A model generated the notes under the pieces. That model was not told the origin of the DNA. It saw only the letters and a program-made list of their open reading frames with translations, and searched no databases. The position numbers and the translations under genes were made by a program. 64,000 nucleotides of DNA from Cumulibacter sp047975195. GTDB lineage: Bacteria; Actinomycetota; Actinomycetes; Mycobacteriales; Antricoccaceae. Shown one piece after another: positions 17,270 to 25,190 of the stretch. The stretch's first letter is position 1, and each line of letters opens with the position of its first letter. The stretch spans positions 1 through 64,000 of the forward strand of contig JBKEDB010000087.1 of the NCBI GenBank assembly GCA_047975195.1, read 5' to 3'.

Positions 17270-17759
17270 GTGCTCGTTCGGTCTCCGCTCGCCACTTCTT
17301 CAACAGTTGCCCCTGCAGCCCGAACATCTCACGCTCCTCTTCGGGCTCCATATGGTCATAGCCCAGCAGATGCAGAATGCCGTGCGTGGTGAGCATGTGT
17401 AACTCGTCCTCGAACGTGTGCCCGGCGGCCGCAGCCTGCGAGATCGCAACCGCGGGACACAGCACGATGTCCCCGACGATGCCCGGCTCGTCGTCCTCAT
17501 CATCGGCGATATCCGCCGGCGCCACGCCGGGTCGAGTAGCGGGGCTGAGCTCATCCATCGGGAAGGCGAGTACATCGGTCGCGCCGTCCTCGCCCATCCA
17601 GCGCTCATTCAGCGCAGCCATGTGCGGCACGTCAACGATCAGAATCGAGAGTTCGGCCTGCGGATGGATGCCGAGCTCGCCGAGCATGAAGTCAGCGATC
17701 GCGGCCAACCGGATCTCGCCGACGGGGATCGAGGACTCGTTCGTGATCTCGACACTCAT
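17262..17759 (-). CDS. ybeY: Endoribonuclease YbeY (rRNA maturation factor)
   Basis: A 165-residue metalloprotein of 16S rRNA processing and ribosome quality control. The zinc-binding signature H-G-x-L-H-L-x-G-Y-D-H appears as THGILHLLGYDHMEPEEEREMF near the C-terminus. The N-terminal part NESSIPVGEIRLAAIADFML and DVPHMAALNERWMGEDGATDVLAFPMDE match the family. The ATG overlaps the phoH stop by 4 nt. Confidence 0.96.
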   Translation of the reverse strand: MSVEITNESSIPVGEIRLAAIADFMLGELGIHPQAELSILIVDVPHMAALNERWMGEDGATDVLAFPMDELSPATRPGVAPADIADDEDDEPGIVGDIVLCPAVAISQAAAAGHTFEDELHMLTTHGILHLLGYDHMEPEEEREMFGLQGQLLKKWRAETERARG

Positions 17760-18841
17760 GCCTGACGCCTTCCGCGGTCCTCACGCTGGCCACGCTGATC
17801 CTGTCGGCCACGGGCGTCGTGCCGCGCGTAGGCGTCGACGATTTCTCCGACCAGCCGGTGCCGAACGACGTCCTGACTGGTGAGTTCACGGAAGCCGATG
17901 TCATCCACGCCATCGAGAATGTCACGCACAATCCGCAAGCCCGACTGCTGCCCACCGGGCAGATCAACTTGGGTCGTGTCGCCGGTGACGACGATCTTCG
18001 AGCCGAACCCGAGCCGGGTCAGGAACATCTTCATCTGCTCGGCGGTGGTGTTCTGCGCTTCGTCAAGAATGATGAACGCGTCGTTCAGACTCCGACCGCG
18101 CATGTACGCCAGCGGGGCGACTTCGATGGTCCCGGCCTCCATCAGGCGCGGGATCGACTCGGGGTCGATCATGTCGTGCAGCGCGTCATACAGCGGCCGT
18201 AGGTACGGATCAATTTTCTCCGACAGCGACCCTGGAAGGAATCCGAGGCGCTCGCCGGCTTCCACGGCGGGACGAGTGAGGATGATGCGGTTGACCTGTT
18301 TGGTCTGCAGAGCCTGCACGGCCTTGGCCATCGCCAGGTAAGTCTTGCCAGTGCCAGCCGGTCCGATACCGAACACGATCGTGTGCGCATCGATCGCGTC
18401 GACGTACTCCTTCTGCCCGATCGTCTTGGGTCGAATCGAGCGACCGCGGCGGCTCAGAATGTTGATGCTGAGCACGTCGGCCGGTCGCTGATGGCGATCC
18501 TGGCGCATCATGCCAATGCTGCGCCGTACGACATCGGTGCTCAATTCGTGCCCGGACTGCAGCAGCGCGAGCAATTCATCGAACACCCGCTGAGTGAACG
18601 CGACTTCGCCGTGCTGGCCAGTGATCGTGATAGATGTGCCACGAACATCGATCTGGGTGGTGACGCTCGACTCGATGAGCCGGAGGTATTCGTCTCGTAT
18701 GCCCAGCAACGTCACCATTGGCGTACTCGACGGGACCTCGAACGTGGTGCTGACAGGCTGCGCATCGCCCGAGTCGGTCTCCACGGCGGGAGGCGCGGTA
18801 TTCGTGTGGGATTGGTTCCTGGATTCGCCGGTGCTCGACAC
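17756..18841 (-). CDS. phoH: PhoH family ATPase
   Basis: A 361-residue P-loop ATPase of the PhoH-like family. Walker A is GPAGTGKTYLAMA. The flanking family motifs ILTRPAVEAGERLGFLPGSL and MRGRSLNDAFIILDEAQNTT (Walker B) are intact, followed by GDTTQVDLP. The first 60 or so residues are a variable extension, and the C-terminal 20 are basic and low complexity. It heads the phoH-ybeY-CorC-era-hypothetical-recO-uppS run. PhoH proteins are thought to act with RNA, possibly as helicases alongside YbeY. Confidence 0.94.
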   Translation of the reverse strand: MSSTGESRNQSHTNTAPPAVETDSGDAQPVSTTFEVPSSTPMVTLLGIRDEYLRLIESSVTTQIDVRGTSITITGQHGEVAFTQRVFDELLALLQSGHELSTDVVRRSIGMMRQDRHQRPADVLSINILSRRGRSIRPKTIGQKEYVDAIDAHTIVFGIGPAGTGKTYLAMAKAVQALQTKQVNRIILTRPAVEAGERLGFLPGSLSEKIDPYLRPLYDALHDMIDPESIPRLMEAGTIEVAPLAYMRGRSLNDAFIILDEAQNTTAEQMKMFLTRLGFGSKIVVTGDTTQVDLPGGQQSGLRIVRDILDGVDDIGFRELTSQDVVRHRLVGEIVDAYARHDARGRQDQRGQREDRGRRQA

Positions 18842-18947
18842 GAGGAGCGTGTACCTGGCCTTTCACGCGGGGCTGGAATACCTCAAGTCTAGTGGAGTGC
18901 CGCGACAGGAACCATGGCATTTGGTCTCGACGGCCGATTGCCGTTCC

Positions 18948-19694
18948 TCAGCCCGCCCAGCGGTTCAGGGCGACACTCCCCCAGGTGGCTGCGACCAGCC
19001 CCGCGGTGGAAGTCCGCAGCACCTCCGGGCCGAGCCTGATGATCGACGCACCGGCTGCACGCAGCGCGTCCAGTTCATCGGGCGAGATGCCGCCTTCGGG
19101 GCCCACCACTAGGACGACATCGCTGCCGCCACGATCCAGATTCAACGCCGTGATCGGCTCGCTCGCCGACTCATGCAGCACGATCGACTGCGCGTCACCG
19201 CAGAGGTCGGCGACGTCGGCAGCACGCACCACCGGGCCGATGCGGGGGATGCGCGAGCGCCGCGACTGTTTGGCTGCCTCGCGCGCGACCTGAGCCCATC
19301 GCGCGCGCGACTTGTCTTCCTTACCGTCCCATTTCGCGATGCTATGGGTGGCCTGCCAGGGGATGATCTCGTCGACGCCGATCTCGGTCAGCATTTCGAC
19401 CGCGAGAGTGCCCCGGTCACCTTTCGCCAACGCCTGTGCGACGATCAGCCGCGGTAGCCGCTCAGCCTCGGTGCCGCTGGTGATGACCTGTGCCCGCAGC
19501 GATCGCTGCGCCAACTCGATGACTTCGCAGTCGGCGTAGCGCCCATTCCCGTCGGCGATCCGGATCACCTCCCCGTTCCGGATTCGGCGCACCCGCACCG
19601 CGTGCGCGCCGTCATCACCGCCGAGTTCGATGATGTCCGCGTCATCCGGCAGTTCACCGAAAAAGACCGGCGGGTACGCCGAGGCGCGTGCCAT
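18948..19694 (-). CDS. rsmE: 16S rRNA (uracil-1498-N3)-methyltransferase
   Basis: A 248-residue SPOUT-class methyltransferase. The N-terminal PUA-like part has GDDGAHAVRVRRIRNGEVIRIADGNGRYADC. The SPOUT knot is seen in RLIVAQALAKGDRGTLAVEMLTEIGVDEIIPW, VVLVVGPEGGISPDEL and IIRLGPEVLRTSTAGLVA, the last two forming the SAM pocket. The gene overlaps dnaJ by one base, in the usual actinobacterial order hrcA-dnaJ-rsmE. Confidence 0.96.
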   Translation of the reverse strand: MARASAYPPVFFGELPDDADIIELGGDDGAHAVRVRRIRNGEVIRIADGNGRYADCEVIELAQRSLRAQVITSGTEAERLPRLIVAQALAKGDRGTLAVEMLTEIGVDEIIPWQATHSIAKWDGKEDKSRARWAQVAREAAKQSRRSRIPRIGPVVRAADVADLCGDAQSIVLHESASEPITALNLDRGGSDVVLVVGPEGGISPDELDALRAAGASIIRLGPEVLRTSTAGLVAATWGSVALNRWAG

Positions 19695-20845
19695 CAGCGG
19701 CCGTGGAAGGCGTCGCGCATCCGGCTGAACAGGCCACCGGCGGGATTCGCCTTCGTCGAGGCCTCTCCTTCTTCACCGCGAGCCGCGGCGAGTTCGGTCA
19801 ACAGACGGGTCTGCTCGGCATCGAGTTTGGTCGGCGTACGAACCTCCAGGTGCACGATCAGGTCACCTCGGGTACTCGATCGCAGCCGCGGGACGCCCTT
19901 CTCGCGCACCGTTAACTTGTCGCCGGACTGGGTGCCAGCCTTGATCTCGATGCTCTCGTTGGATTCGTCCAGGTTCGTCAGTTCCAGAGTGGTGCCCAGC
20001 GCGGCCGACGTCATCGGCAGCGTGACGCGGCAGTGTAGGTCCTCACCCTCGCGGGTGAAGATGTCGTGGGCCTGCTCGTGGACCTCGATGTACAGGTCGC
20101 CGGCCGGTCCGCCGCCCGGCCCGACCTCGCCTTGACTGGCCAGCCGAATCCGCATCCGGTCTTCGACGCCAGCGGGGATCCTCGCCGAGACCGTACGCCG
20201 GGCCCGAACCCGCCCGTCGCCAGCACATTTCGCGCACGGCGAGGGAATGATGACCCCGGTACCGCGGCACGCGTGGCACTCGCGGGTCACCATCATCTGA
20301 CCCAGCAGGGTGCGCTGCACGGCCTGGATCTCACCGCGGCCTCCGCAGGTACCGCACTCGCTGATCGATGTGCCCTCACTTGTGCCTTCCCCCTGGCAGG
20401 TATCGCACAGAATCGCCGTCTCGACCGCAAACTCTTTGGTCACCCCGAAGGCGGTCTCTTCCAGCGTCAGTTCGACCGGAAGCAACGCGTCGGCACCGGG
20501 GCGTACGCGACTCTTGGGCTGGCGGGTGGCGCCACCGCCGCCGAAGAATGCGTCCATGATGTCGCTGAACCCGCCGAACCCGGCCGCGCCGAACCCTCCA
20601 GCACCACCGCCGCGCGAGCCGCCGTTGGTGTCGTAAGGGTCGCCACCGAGGTCGACGATGCGTCGCTTCTCCGGGTCGGTGAGCACCTCATACGCGCGCG
20701 AGACCTCACCGAAACGCTCCTGCGCCTCTGGCGAAGGGTTCACGTCCGGGTGGTAATCACGGGCGAGTTTGCGGTAGGCCTTCTTGATATCGGACGTCGA
20801 GGCGTCCTTCTCCAGGCCTAGTAAGGCAAAGTAATCCGTTGGCAC
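19694..20845 (-). CDS. dnaJ: Chaperone DnaJ (DnaJ2)
   Basis: A 383-residue type I Hsp40 co-chaperone. The J domain holds the HPD motif in DYHPDVNPSPE, followed by a Gly/Phe-rich linker. Four CXXCXGXG zinc repeats are complete (CDTCQGEG, CGTCGGRG, CHACRGTG, CAKCAGDG). The C-terminal substrate-binding domains follow. It lies just downstream of hrcA and shares its CIRCE-controlled transcript, which makes it the heat-inducible copy. Confidence 0.97.
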   Translation of the reverse strand: MPTDYFALLGLEKDASTSDIKKAYRKLARDYHPDVNPSPEAQERFGEVSRAYEVLTDPEKRRIVDLGGDPYDTNGGSRGGGAGGFGAAGFGGFSDIMDAFFGGGGATRQPKSRVRPGADALLPVELTLEETAFGVTKEFAVETAILCDTCQGEGTSEGTSISECGTCGGRGEIQAVQRTLLGQMMVTRECHACRGTGVIIPSPCAKCAGDGRVRARRTVSARIPAGVEDRMRIRLASQGEVGPGGGPAGDLYIEVHEQAHDIFTREGEDLHCRVTLPMTSAALGTTLELTNLDESNESIEIKAGTQSGDKLTVREKGVPRLRSSTRGDLIVHLEVRTPTKLDAEQTRLLTELAAARGEEGEASTKANPAGGLFSRMRDAFHGR

Positions 20846-20889
20846 GGTGCTCCAGTCGAGGTTTGAGTACGTAGGTCAAAGTGCGGGAC

Positions 20890-21909
20890 TCAGCCGCCGT
20901 GGATCAGGCGGCTGACATATCGGGCGACGGTCATCACCGCGCCCATGTTGGCGGCGTAGTCCATCCGCGTCGGGCCGACCACGGCGAGCCCGCCGAGGTG
21001 GCGCAACTCGTCGCCGTACGACGTGGATACGATGGAGGTAGACCACAGACCCGGGGTCGGGTTCTCTTCGCCGATGGACACACGCACGCCGGCTGAAGCC
21101 GATTCGTCGATCAGCTTCAGCAGTATGACGTGCTCTTCGAGCGCGTCCAGGACCTCGCCAAGCGAGGAATGGAAATCAGAGGTTTGACGGGTCAGGTTCG
21201 CCGCGCCGCCGACCATCACCCGTCCGTCGTCGGGCTCAACGAGAGCGTCCAGCAGCAACGTGCACACAACGGCCATGGCCGCACTCAACTCGGCGCTCAC
21301 GGTGTCCGGCAATCCGGCCACGAGCGCGGCCGCGTCCGACAGTTCCTGCCCGGCCAATGAGGAGTTCACCGCGTTTCGCAGGTCGACAATGTCGTCCGGG
21401 CCGAGTTCGGCCGGTATGTCGGCGCTGCGCTGTTCGACGCGTCCGGATTCGGTGATCAGCACCACCATCACGCGGGTGCTCGCGACGGGGACGATTTCGA
21501 TATGACGAACAACGGAACGCAGCAGGCTCGGGTAACTGATCACGGCAGCCTGCCTGGTCAGTTGTGACAGCAGCCGCACGCTACGGCGCAGAACGTCGTC
21601 CAGATCGACGGCACCTTCGATGAATCGCTCGATCGCGCGTCGTTCAGCGCCGGACATCGGACGCAGTTCGTCGAGTTCGTCGACGAACAGGCGGTACCCC
21701 TTGCCGGTGGGGATCCGCCCGGCACTGGTGTGCGGATGGGTGATGTACCCCTCCTCCTCCAGCGCCGCCATATCGTTGCGGATCGTTGCGGCCGACACGC
21801 CGAGATTGTGGCGCTCGACGAGCCCCTTGCTGCCGACCGGTTCATTCGTGGAGACGAAGTCGGCGACAACGGCGCGCAATACATCCAGTCGTCGTTGCTG
21901 CGTGGACAT
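20890..21909 (-). CDS. hrcA: Heat-inducible transcription repressor HrcA
   Basis: A 339-residue repressor of heat-shock genes. The N-terminal winged helix contains RRLDVLRAVVADFVSTNEPVGSKGLVERHNLGVSAATIRNDMAALEEEGYI and the wing THPHTSAGRIPTGKGYRLFVD. The GAF-like dimerisation region follows. AGGAGGT lies 5 nt before the ATG, and a CIRCE operator lies immediately upstream, so the gene is autoregulated together with dnaJ. Confidence 0.97.
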   Translation of the reverse strand: MSTQQRRLDVLRAVVADFVSTNEPVGSKGLVERHNLGVSAATIRNDMAALEEEGYITHPHTSAGRIPTGKGYRLFVDELDELRPMSGAERRAIERFIEGAVDLDDVLRRSVRLLSQLTRQAAVISYPSLLRSVVRHIEIVPVASTRVMVVLITESGRVEQRSADIPAELGPDDIVDLRNAVNSSLAGQELSDAAALVAGLPDTVSAELSAAMAVVCTLLLDALVEPDDGRVMVGGAANLTRQTSDFHSSLGEVLDALEEHVILLKLIDESASAGVRVSIGEENPTPGLWSTSIVSTSYGDELRHLGGLAVVGPTRMDYAANMGAVMTVARYVSRLIHGG

Positions 21910-21929
21910 CCGTCACCTCCTCGTCTCGG

Positions 21930-21956
21930 TTGGCACTCCGGACCGGAGAGTGCCAG
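21930..21956. promoter_or_regulatory. CIRCE operator (HrcA binding site)
   Basis: TTGGCACTC-N9-GAGTGCCAG is an inverted repeat matching the CIRCE consensus TTAGCACTC-N9-GAGTGCTAA in 15 of 18 positions with the exact nine-base spacer. It lies 21 nt upstream of the hrcA ATG. On the minus strand a TAAACT -10-like hexamer (21961-21966) sits just upstream, which would place transcription start inside the operator. Confidence 0.95.
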
Positions 21957-22065
21957 GTCAAGTTTACGTCTCGCTCGGCAGTATGGGCGAGGGTATGCGG
22001 GTGTGCCGACCTACACTCTCCTCGAGCGTCACCGCCCCACATCAGCGAATAGAACGGCAAGCATC

Positions 22066-22404
22066 GTGATCTTCAAGGCGATCGGCAACGGCCGCCCGTA
22101 TCCCGAGCATGGATTGACTCAGCGCGAATGGTCGACGATTCCGCCGCAACAGATCCGGCTGGACGAGTTGACGACGACCAAGCGCGAACTCGCATTGGAC
22201 GCGTTGCTCGACGAGGCGAGCACCTTTTACGGCGACCTCTTCACTCATGTGGTCCGCTGGCGCGGCGAGTCTTACCTCGAGGACGGTTTGCACCGCGCGT
22301 TACGCTCGGCGCTGCATCAGCGCACCGCGATTCATGCCAGAGTGCTCGATCTCGACAAGACGTCGGGAGAGTTCGCTCGCCGACTCAAAGGAGAGCGCTC
22401 GTGA
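22066..22404 (+). CDS. Conserved actinobacterial small protein divergent from hrcA
   Basis: A 112-residue protein starts at GTG 22066 with IFKAIGNGRPYPEHG, then IPPQQIRLDELTTTKRELALDALLDEASTFYGDLFTHVVRW and the helical region YLEDGLHRALRSALHQRTAIHARVLDLD. I recall near-identical motifs in a protein at the same position in mycobacteria and streptomycetes, sometimes labelled antitoxin-like without evidence known to me. The open frame extends upstream to 21730, but that part overlaps hrcA. It overlaps the next gene by 4 nt (GTGA). Confidence 0.82.
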   Translation: MIFKAIGNGRPYPEHGLTQREWSTIPPQQIRLDELTTTKRELALDALLDEASTFYGDLFTHVVRWRGESYLEDGLHRALRSALHQRTAIHARVLDLDKTSGEFARRLKGERS

Positions 22405-23139
22405 GCACGTCTGGGCAGAGAGGCAAGGTCTTCACCGCGCCGATCCTCGTCGCGTTGGCGGCAGTGGTAGTGCTCGCGGTGGTCACCGTAATCGTCGTGA
22501 TGTCCGGCGACGGCGACGATCTCAATGCCGCGCCGGGTGGGACGAGCGGCAATTCGGCGCCCGCATCCAGTGAGCAGTCCAGTTCCAGTTCTGCCTCGAG
22601 CAGCGAACCGACCGAAATCGTCAACGACGAGTTCGACATCTCGTACAGCTACCCAACCGCCGGATACGAGCCGAGTATGTGGGCCGGCCCCCTCGATATG
22701 CCTGCCGGTTCGATGTCGTTGCTCTCCGCGACAACCTACGAGGCGTGCACGCCCGAGGCCGGCGCCGACGTGTTGTTCGCGTTCGTGACCAGCGACGAAA
22801 GTGACCTCGCTGAGGCAGCACAATATTGCCGATGAGTGGGCGAACACCGTGTGGTCGCCGGCAGCGACATTGACCGATCCGAGCACCCCGACGGAGAAGA
22901 CCACCGCCGGTGGGGTTACCGGGATGCTGGTGGAGCTCGAATCGACGCGCGAGGGAGGCGAGGACGGCTACGGTACGACGACCGCACATGTCGGCGCCTT
23001 CGCATTTGAGAACGACGCGGGCGACGTCGTCGCGTTCGTGTCCTCGCACCGCGTCGACGGGGACACCATCAAGAACGACGACGAGTTCCTCGACGATGTC
23101 GCGGCGACGTACGACTCGATCGCGCTGGCCGGGAACTGA
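22401..23139 (+). pseudogene. Membrane-anchored extracellular protein gene with a frameshift
   Basis: Reading from GTG 22401, one frame encodes a cytoplasmic start, a membrane helix (APILVALAAVVVLAVVTVIVVM), a Ser-rich linker and the beginning of an extracellular domain, then stops at 22835. The +1 frame is open to 23139 and continues with the same character (NIADEWANTVWSPAAT ... DVAATYDSIAL). Dropping one base at about 22824-22830 (CAATATTGCC) joins the two into a protein of about 245 residues reading EAAQ-IADEWANTVW. I infer a frameshift mutation, an assembly error or, less likely, a programmed shift. The family is unknown to me. Confidence 0.75.
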
Positions 23140-23154
23140 GGTGCGTGGGTGCCC

Positions 23155-24393
23155 TCAGTCCACGAGGTCGCGGATGACCGCGTCCGCGAGCAGCCGCCCG
23201 CGAAGGGTCAGCACGACCTGCTCGTGAGCCAGCGCTGCGCCGTCCAGCAGGCCGTAGGTCACCATCTGCTTGGCCTCACCGTGCGCGCGCGCGGATAGTT
23301 CGCTGACGTCGATACCCTCGCGCATCCGGATACCGAGCATGATCCGCTCCATCGCCCGCTGCTGATGAGTTAGGGTCTCACGGCCATGCGCCGGACTCAG
23401 ACGGGCGGAAATCCGGGCGGCGTACGCCGCAGGGTGCTTCACGTTCCACCAGCGCACCCCGCCAGCATGACTATGCGCGCCGGGACCCGCGCCCCACCAG
23501 CCGCCGCCGCGCCAATAAATCTCGTTGTGTCGGCACCGCGCATCCTGCCCCCGCGCCCAGTTCGACACCTCGTACCACTCAAACCCTGCCGCACCGAGGA
23601 TCTCCTCGGCGATCTCATACCGATCGGCGTGCACGTCGTCGTCGGGTTCGCCGATCTCACCGCGCGCGATCCGCCGTGCGAGCGCGGTTCCCTCCTCAAC
23701 GATCAGCGCGTACGCCGATACATGATCGACCGGTGCCTGCAGCACCGCGTCGAGGCTGGCGCGCCAATCATCATCGGTTTCTCCCGGTGCGCCGTAGATC
23801 AAGTCCAGGTTGATGTGCTCGAACCCGGCGTCGGCCGCCTCCTGAGCGGCGGCCCGCGCGCGACCTGGCGAATGGGTGCGATCGAGCACATGCAGCACGT
23901 GCGGCGCCGCCGACTGCATACCGAGAGAGACGCGGGTGAAACCGCCCGCGCGCAGGTTCTCCAATAGTTGTGGAGAGACTGATTCAGGGTTTGCCTCTGT
24001 CGTGACCTCCACGCCGGGCGCGAGAGTGAACTCATCGCTGATCGTGCGCACGATCGCGCTGAGTTCGCCGACCGGCAGCAGACTCGGCGTACCCCCGCCG
24101 ACGAAGATCGATTCGACCGGCAGATCGGCATCGCCGAGCACGCGTCGCGCCAGGCGGATCTCATCACGCACGAGCTCGCCGTAACTCTCGCGGCTGACGA
24201 TCGCCGATCCGTCGCGGGCGGTGAGTTCGCGTGCCGTGTAAGTGTTGAAATCGCAATAGCCGCAGCGCGTCGCACAAAACGGCACGTGCACATAGAAGCC
24301 GAACGGCGCGCGACGAGTCTGCTCGAGCGCATCGGCCGGAAGTCGCCCGTCCATCGGCACAATCTCGTTTGAATCCAACTCTACCGAAGGCAC
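23155..24393 (-). CDS. hemW: Radical SAM heme chaperone HemW (HemN-like)
   Basis: A 412-residue protein of the HemW group, which delivers heme; it is not a true coproporphyrinogen dehydrogenase. The radical SAM cluster motif is CATRCGYCDF (CxxxCxxC) with the SAM-binding FVGGGTPSLL and a second region IYGAPGETDDDWRASLDAVL. The HemN C-terminal domain has RCRHNEIYWRGGGWWGAGPGAHSH. I chose GTG at 24393, giving the PSVELDSNEIVPMDGRLPA start seen in streptomycete homologues; the frame stays open 67 codons further upstream. It converges with the frameshifted gene. Confidence 0.92.
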   Translation of the reverse strand: MPSVELDSNEIVPMDGRLPADALEQTRRAPFGFYVHVPFCATRCGYCDFNTYTARELTARDGSAIVSRESYGELVRDEIRLARRVLGDADLPVESIFVGGGTPSLLPVGELSAIVRTISDEFTLAPGVEVTTEANPESVSPQLLENLRAGGFTRVSLGMQSAAPHVLHVLDRTHSPGRARAAAQEAADAGFEHINLDLIYGAPGETDDDWRASLDAVLQAPVDHVSAYALIVEEGTALARRIARGEIGEPDDDVHADRYEIAEEILGAAGFEWYEVSNWARGQDARCRHNEIYWRGGGWWGAGPGAHSHAGGVRWWNVKHPAAYAARISARLSPAHGRETLTHQQRAMERIMLGIRMREGIDVSELSARAHGEAKQMVTYGLLDGAALAHEQVVLTLRGRLLADAVIRDLVD

Positions 24394-24520
24394 GGCGCCG
24401 AGTGTAATCCGCGTTGGGGCCGGGAACATCACGCGGCCAAAGTGCGTTGTGATGAGTAACGCCCCGGCGACTTCCTCGGCCGCGGCGGAGGAACCTCGAA
24501 GGGATGCAGGAGTCAGCACA

Positions 24521-24940
24521 GTGCGCGATCCGCAGAGCAAGCCCACCATCATCGACGAGCAGGGCGAATATGTCGCACCCGAGGCGACGGGCACGCCGGG
24601 CGCTCGTACCCAGAATCCGTTTCACGCAGGTGTGGGTGGTCTCGGTGGTGCGATCACACCGATTCCCGAGCACTTGCTGAACAAGAAGGGCAAGCCGTCG
24701 CTGTTCAAGATGATCGGCTGGAAGGGTACCGCCGTATTGGTGCTCGTTGCTGCCGGGATCATCGCGCTCGCGGCTGCATCGCTCGTCGTGCTGGCCTTCG
24801 CCATTCCGATCCTGCTACTGCTCGCCGTGATTGGCTGGGTAGTCGGCAAGGTCCGTGGGCCGTCGCGGTCATCGTCACCGCGACCTGGGTCGTCGCGATC
24901 GGTGATCGTCGTCCGCGGGGGGTTCCCCAACGGGCGCTAG
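24521..24940 (+). CDS. Small hypothetical membrane protein
   Basis: A 139-residue protein begins at GTG 24521 with AGGAG 8 nt upstream; an in-frame ATG at 24449 lacks such a site and overlaps the 5' region of hemW. The first 60 residues are hydrophilic (PTIIDEQGEYVAPEATG). A hydrophobic hairpin of two helices follows (AVLVLVAAGIIALAAASLVVLAFAIPILLLLAVIGWVVG), then a Ser/Arg-rich tail. Its stop shares the tetranucleotide CTAG with the stop of the convergent rpmE gene. I do not recognise the family. Confidence 0.7.
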   Translation: MRDPQSKPTIIDEQGEYVAPEATGTPGARTQNPFHAGVGGLGGAITPIPEHLLNKKGKPSLFKMIGWKGTAVLVLVAAGIIALAAASLVVLAFAIPILLLLAVIGWVVGKVRGPSRSSSPRPGSSRSVIVVRGGFPNGR

Positions 24941-25188
24941 CGGATCGTCCGTGCATAGCGCTTGTTGAACTTCTCCACCCGCCCTTCGGTGTCCATAATC
25001 CGACCTTTCCCGGTCCAGAAGGGGTGACTGGCCGAGGAGGTCTCCACCTGGATCAGCGGATAGGTGTTGCCGTCCTCCCACACGGTGCTCTGTTGGCTTG
25101 TTGCGGTCGTACGGGTCAGGATCCGAGTGCCGACAGCCATGTCCTCGAACACGACCGGGTGGTAGTCGGGGTGAATATCCTTGCGCAT
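24937..25188 (-). CDS. rpmE2: Ribosomal protein L31, type B (zinc-independent)
   Basis: An 83-residue L31 of the longer B type, recognised by MRKDIHPDYHPVVFEDMAVG and SHPFWTGKGRIMDTEGRVEKFNKRY. It contains no cysteine, so it lacks the CxxC zinc site of the A type. Type B L31 replaces the zinc-loaded form under zinc starvation. It is the last gene of a five-gene operon of zinc-free ribosomal proteins and starts 2 nt after the CobW-like gene. Confidence 0.96.
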   Translation of the reverse strand: MRKDIHPDYHPVVFEDMAVGTRILTRTTATSQQSTVWEDGNTYPLIQVETSSASHPFWTGKGRIMDTEGRVEKFNKRYARTIR

Positions 25189-25190
25189 CG

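Noticed and set aside
22066..23139. Toxin-antitoxin pair
   Set aside because: The small protein and the following gene are coupled, but the second has a membrane helix and ectodomain and resembles no toxin.
24449..24520. Upstream start for the small membrane protein at 24521
   Set aside because: The ATG at 24449 has no good ribosome-binding site and overlaps the leader of hemW, while GTG 24521 has AGGAG at 8 nt.
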